This document shows positions 6,728 to 8,511 of a stretch of DNA of 8,511 bases, piece after piece (position 1 is the first letter of the stretch; every line of letters begins with the position of its first letter). A model generated the notes under the pieces. It saw only the letters and a list, made by a program, of their open reading frames with translations, did not search any database and had not been told where the DNA came from. Where the stretch lies: the NCBI GenBank assembly GCA_005788065.1, contig SXZD01000303.1, positions 1 to 8,511 on the forward strand, given 5' to 3'. Source of the DNA: Burkholderiales bacterium. GTDB taxonomy: Bacteria; Pseudomonadota; Gammaproteobacteria; Burkholderiales; Burkholderiaceae_B. The position numbers and the translations under genes are program-made.

Positions 6728-6746
6728 AATATTTCCTTCATATAAT
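6717..6746 (+). promoter_or_regulatory. Promoter of the YafJ-like amidotransferase gene
   Basis: A perfect TATAAT at 6741-6746 on the plus strand, with a weak -35 (TTAGCC, 6717-6722, spacer 18 nt) that lies inside the first codons of pyrC. The predicted start near 6753 gives a leader of about 87 nt. The ribosome site AAGGAAGGA at 6822-6830 precedes the ATG at 6840 by 9 nt. Inferred from consensus only. Confidence 0.55.
6724..6741 (-). other. Five-codon mini-ORF overlapping the pyrC start
   Basis: ATG AAG GAA ATA TTT TGA on the minus strand. The stop overlaps the pyrC TTG as TTGA, and the pyrC ribosome site (AAGGA) lies inside it. It could be a coupling leader peptide or a chance by-product of an AT-rich leader. 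Too short to judge by composition. Confidence 0.3.
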
Positions 6747-6794
6747 CTTCATCTACTGCAGGATTCAGCTTACGTCACCTGCGACTCAAACCGT

Positions 6795-6822
6795 ATTTTA
6801 CGTCTCCAGACCCCACCCGCAA
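6795..6822 (-). promoter_or_regulatory. Likely promoter of pyrC
   Basis: On the minus strand TTGCGG (6822-6817) precedes TAAAAT (6800-6795, 5 of 6 matches to the -10 consensus) with a 16-nt spacer. The start would be near 6788, about 60 nt before the pyrC TTG. It sits downstream of the opposing TATAAT, so the two promoters fire towards each other. Consensus-based inference. Confidence 0.45.
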
Positions 6823-6839
6823 AGGAAGGATCATCCGTC

Positions 6840-7625
6840 ATGTGTCAGTTGCTGGGCATGAACTGCAACACACCGACCGACATCACCTTCTCGTTTGAAG
6901 GTTTTGCCGAACGCGGAGGACGGACAGACCATCACGCCGACGGTTGGGGCATCGCATTTTTTGAAGAACATTCAGCGCGGATTTTTCTGGATCACAAACC
7001 GGCTGTCGAATCGCCGATGGCAGATTTCATCAAGCGCTATCCGATACGGTCGCTCAACGTGATTGCGCACATCCGCAAAGCCACGCAGGGCGAAGTGTCG
7101 CTGCGCAACTGCCACCCCTTCCAACGCGAACTGTGGGGACAGACCTGGGTCTTTGCGCACAACGGTAATCTGAAAGAATTCGCACCGACGCTCGAAGGGC
7201 AATACCTACCGGTCGGTGAGACCGACAGCGAACAGGCTTTCTGCCTGATCATGCAGAGCCTGCGACAGGCACACGGTTGCTGCGTTGAGAAACGCACGCC
7301 CACCGTGGGAGATATCGTCAACACGCTTGAACCGATGGTGCGTCAAATCGCAGAACATGGGCCATTCAACATGCTGCTGTCCAATGGCGACTTCATGTAC
7401 TCATACTGCAGCACCGAGTTGTACAGCCTGGTGCGGCAGCACCCTTTCAGTTCAGCCCATCTGTCTGACCGTGATGTCTCAGTTGATTTCTCGCAAGTGG
7501 CGGGGCTGGATGATCGCGTCGCTGTCATCGCCACCCGACCGCTGACCGACAATGAAATCTGGCAGAAGCACCGCGTCGGAGAGTTCCGGGTTTTCCATCG
7601 CGGTCAGACGCTGCTGTCGCGCTGA
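6840..7625 (+). CDS. YafJ-like class II glutamine amidotransferase
   Basis: N-terminal nucleophile (Ntn) glutaminase-type protein that should release ammonia from glutamine through Cys2, exposed after removal of Met1. The 261-aa protein closely resembles E. coli YafJ as I remember it: MCQLLGMN start, DGWGIAF at 34-40, AHIRKAT at 76-82 (Arg79 for the glutamine carboxylate), HPFQRELWG at 92-100, FAHNGNL at 105-111 (oxyanion-hole Asn), and GETDSEQAF at 126-134. The C-terminal part has FNMLLSNG, YCSTELY and TRPLTDNEIWQ. There is no synthetase domain, and the acceptor of the ammonia is not known for this family. The frame is open further upstream (to 6681), but the ATG at 6840 is required to place Cys at position 2 and has a strong AAGGAAGGA ribosome site. 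Divergent from pyrC; its 3' end overlaps the opposing aminopeptidase frame. Confidence 0.93.
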   Translation: MCQLLGMNCNTPTDITFSFEGFAERGGRTDHHADGWGIAFFEEHSARIFLDHKPAVESPMADFIKRYPIRSLNVIAHIRKATQGEVSLRNCHPFQRELWGQTWVFAHNGNLKEFAPTLEGQYLPVGETDSEQAFCLIMQSLRQAHGCCVEKRTPTVGDIVNTLEPMVRQIAEHGPFNMLLSNGDFMYSYCSTELYSLVRQHPFSSAHLSDRDVSVDFSQVAGLDDRVAVIATRPLTDNEIWQKHRVGEFRVFHRGQTLLSR

Positions 7626-8471
7626 TCTGTCGAGCTTGCCCAAGGCAGCCGCTGCCGAGTAGAAGCGTTTGAAATCCGAGCCCTCTTGCCTGAACAACAC
7701 CTTCAGCGCCGGAACCCATTGACGGTAGAGCCCATGCCCCGCCAGACGCGGCACATTGACCTCCGATTTAAAAAAACGGTCATAACCCGCATAGCCCTCC
7801 CACTCGTTTTGTTTCACGCTGTCGTATCGTGACTGCAGGGCTGCAAAAATCGCATCCCTTCCTGCACGCTTCTCATCTGCCGGCAGATCACTGTCGAACA
7901 GACTGTTCAACTCTGCCCGGGTGTCGTACAACATGCCCTGAAACCGTTTTCGCCGCGCGTCAAAAATTTCGTAGTCGCTGCGGACGCGATCATCAGCCTG
8001 CATCCGCAACCACTGCTCCACGCCGAGTTCTTCCACGGCCGTGGCAAAGCTTTCGTTGAAAGCCGTATCGTTTGCGATATACAGGACCTGATGCGCTAGT
8101 TCGTGGAATATCAACCGCGCCAGTTCGCCCTTGGGGTAGTAAACAAAGGTATTGACCAGAGGATCGGGTGTCCAGCCCAGTGTTGAATACGCCGGCACAC
8201 CCGCAACGGTTACATCCAGCCCCTGCCGCTTGAGCTGCTCGGCAAATGCGCGGGCATCCACCTCGCTGTAATACCCTTTGTAACTGAGGCAACCCACCAC
8301 CCAAAAACAGAAAGACTCAAGCTTGAGCGACAACTCTTGCGTGGCCAGCACGTTCCAGACCACAAAAGGCAGAAGTGGCTCGGCAAAACTGAACAGGTCG
8401 GATAAGTGCATTATTGGGGTTTTGCGCCATGGCAAAGGAGCCGTGGCAGGAGACCAACATGAGCAAATCAT
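7479..8471 (-). CDS. Predicted zinc aminopeptidase (PF10023-type), probably with a disrupted 5' end
   Basis: The core is clear: VVWNVLATQELSLKL at 37-51, VVGCLSYKGYYS at 58-69, GVPAYSTLGW at 91-100, NTFVYYPKGELARLIFHELAHQ within 107-128, and NESFATAVEELG at 139-150. HELAH (123-127) supplies two zinc ligands and the catalytic Glu124; Glu140 in NESFA is the likely third ligand. Substrates are unknown. Family members, as I recall them, start as exported lipoproteins with about 70-100 more residues, including a conserved segment just before VVWNV. Here that segment is not recognisable in this frame, and neither possible ATG (8471, 8411) has a ribosome site or signal peptide. A one-base insertion in the T4 run at 8364-8367 could explain this. 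The 3' end also runs about 43-47 residues past the usual end, antisense to the amidotransferase gene. Confidence 0.75.
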   Translation of the reverse strand: MICSCWSPATAPLPWRKTPIMHLSDLFSFAEPLLPFVVWNVLATQELSLKLESFCFWVVGCLSYKGYYSEVDARAFAEQLKRQGLDVTVAGVPAYSTLGWTPDPLVNTFVYYPKGELARLIFHELAHQVLYIANDTAFNESFATAVEELGVEQWLRMQADDRVRSDYEIFDARRKRFQGMLYDTRAELNSLFDSDLPADEKRAGRDAIFAALQSRYDSVKQNEWEGYAGYDRFFKSEVNVPRLAGHGLYRQWVPALKVLFRQEGSDFKRFYSAAAALGKLDRSARQQRLTAMENPELSDAVLLPDFIVGQRSGGDDSDAIIQPRHLREIN

Positions 8472-8511
8472 CCGGGCGGCGCACGCGTCGCGTATTCAGT
8501 GCCGAGTTCAA
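8364..8511 (-). pseudogene. Possible frame-shifted 5' part of the aminopeptidase gene
   Basis: A second minus-strand frame is open from the right edge (8511) to 8317. Removing one T from the TTTT at 8367-8364 would join it in frame to VVWNV of the aminopeptidase core (SAF then VVWNV). Within it LLMLVSCHGSFA then NPNN can be laid against the family pattern L-x-L-A-x(6)-F-A ... LPDN as I remember it, with small length differences. The similarity is weak, so this is an inference, not a firm gene call. Confidence 0.35.

Noticed and set aside
5975..6745. 256-codon plus-strand open frame antisense to pyrC
   Set aside because: Shadow of a strongly supported coding gene in GC-rich DNA; no recognisable domain and His/Arg/Gln-rich composition typical of antisense frames.
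6681..6839. N-terminal extension of the amidotransferase frame
   Set aside because: It overlaps the pyrC 5' end and the promoters, and would bury the Cys nucleophile that must follow the initiator Met.

Overview
The window looks like ordinary chromosome of a betaproteobacterium, most likely Burkholderiales and possibly Alcaligenaceae-like. The evidence is the moderately GC-rich coding sequence, the type A RNase P RNA lying directly upstream of the division and cell-wall (dcw) cluster, and the protein set: a class II PyrC with a CGCAGC segment, a DUF3025 protein, a YafJ-like amidotransferase and a PF10023-type aminopeptidase. The genus cannot be fixed from the sequence alone.

The layout is described right to left, because all but one gene lie on the minus strand. 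At the right edge (7479-8511) is a predicted zinc aminopeptidase whose 5' part appears frame-disrupted and whose 3' end runs 147 nt antisense into its neighbour. The only plus-strand gene (6840-7625) is a YafJ-like class II glutamine amidotransferase. It is divergent from pyrC (dihydroorotase, pyrimidine synthesis, 5618-6727), and the two genes share a 112-nt control region in which the best promoters face each other. A DUF3025 gene (4782-5621) overlaps the pyrC stop codon. Next comes rnpB (about 4344-4742), with its own promoter and a U-tract terminator.

After a 324-nt gap that carries a good sigma70-type promoter and a 10-nt-periodic set of TGGGN MraZ boxes comes the start of the dcw cluster: mraZ, rsmH (mraW), ftsL, ftsI and the 5' part of murE, which runs off the left edge. 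These five genes are packed with gaps of 2 nt or overlaps of 3-4 nt, so they should be co-transcribed and translationally coupled. MraZ probably represses the whole operon through the boxes just downstream of the promoter. RsmH methylates 16S rRNA, FtsL and FtsI are divisome proteins, and MurE makes a peptidoglycan precursor.

I see no insertion sequence, CRISPR array, tRNA, prophage or obvious new multi-gene system. The points worth a second look are the MraZ operator array, the face-to-face pyrC/amidotransferase promoters and the pyrC leader mini-ORF, the disrupted 5' end and antisense tail of the aminopeptidase, and the long RNase P hairpin.
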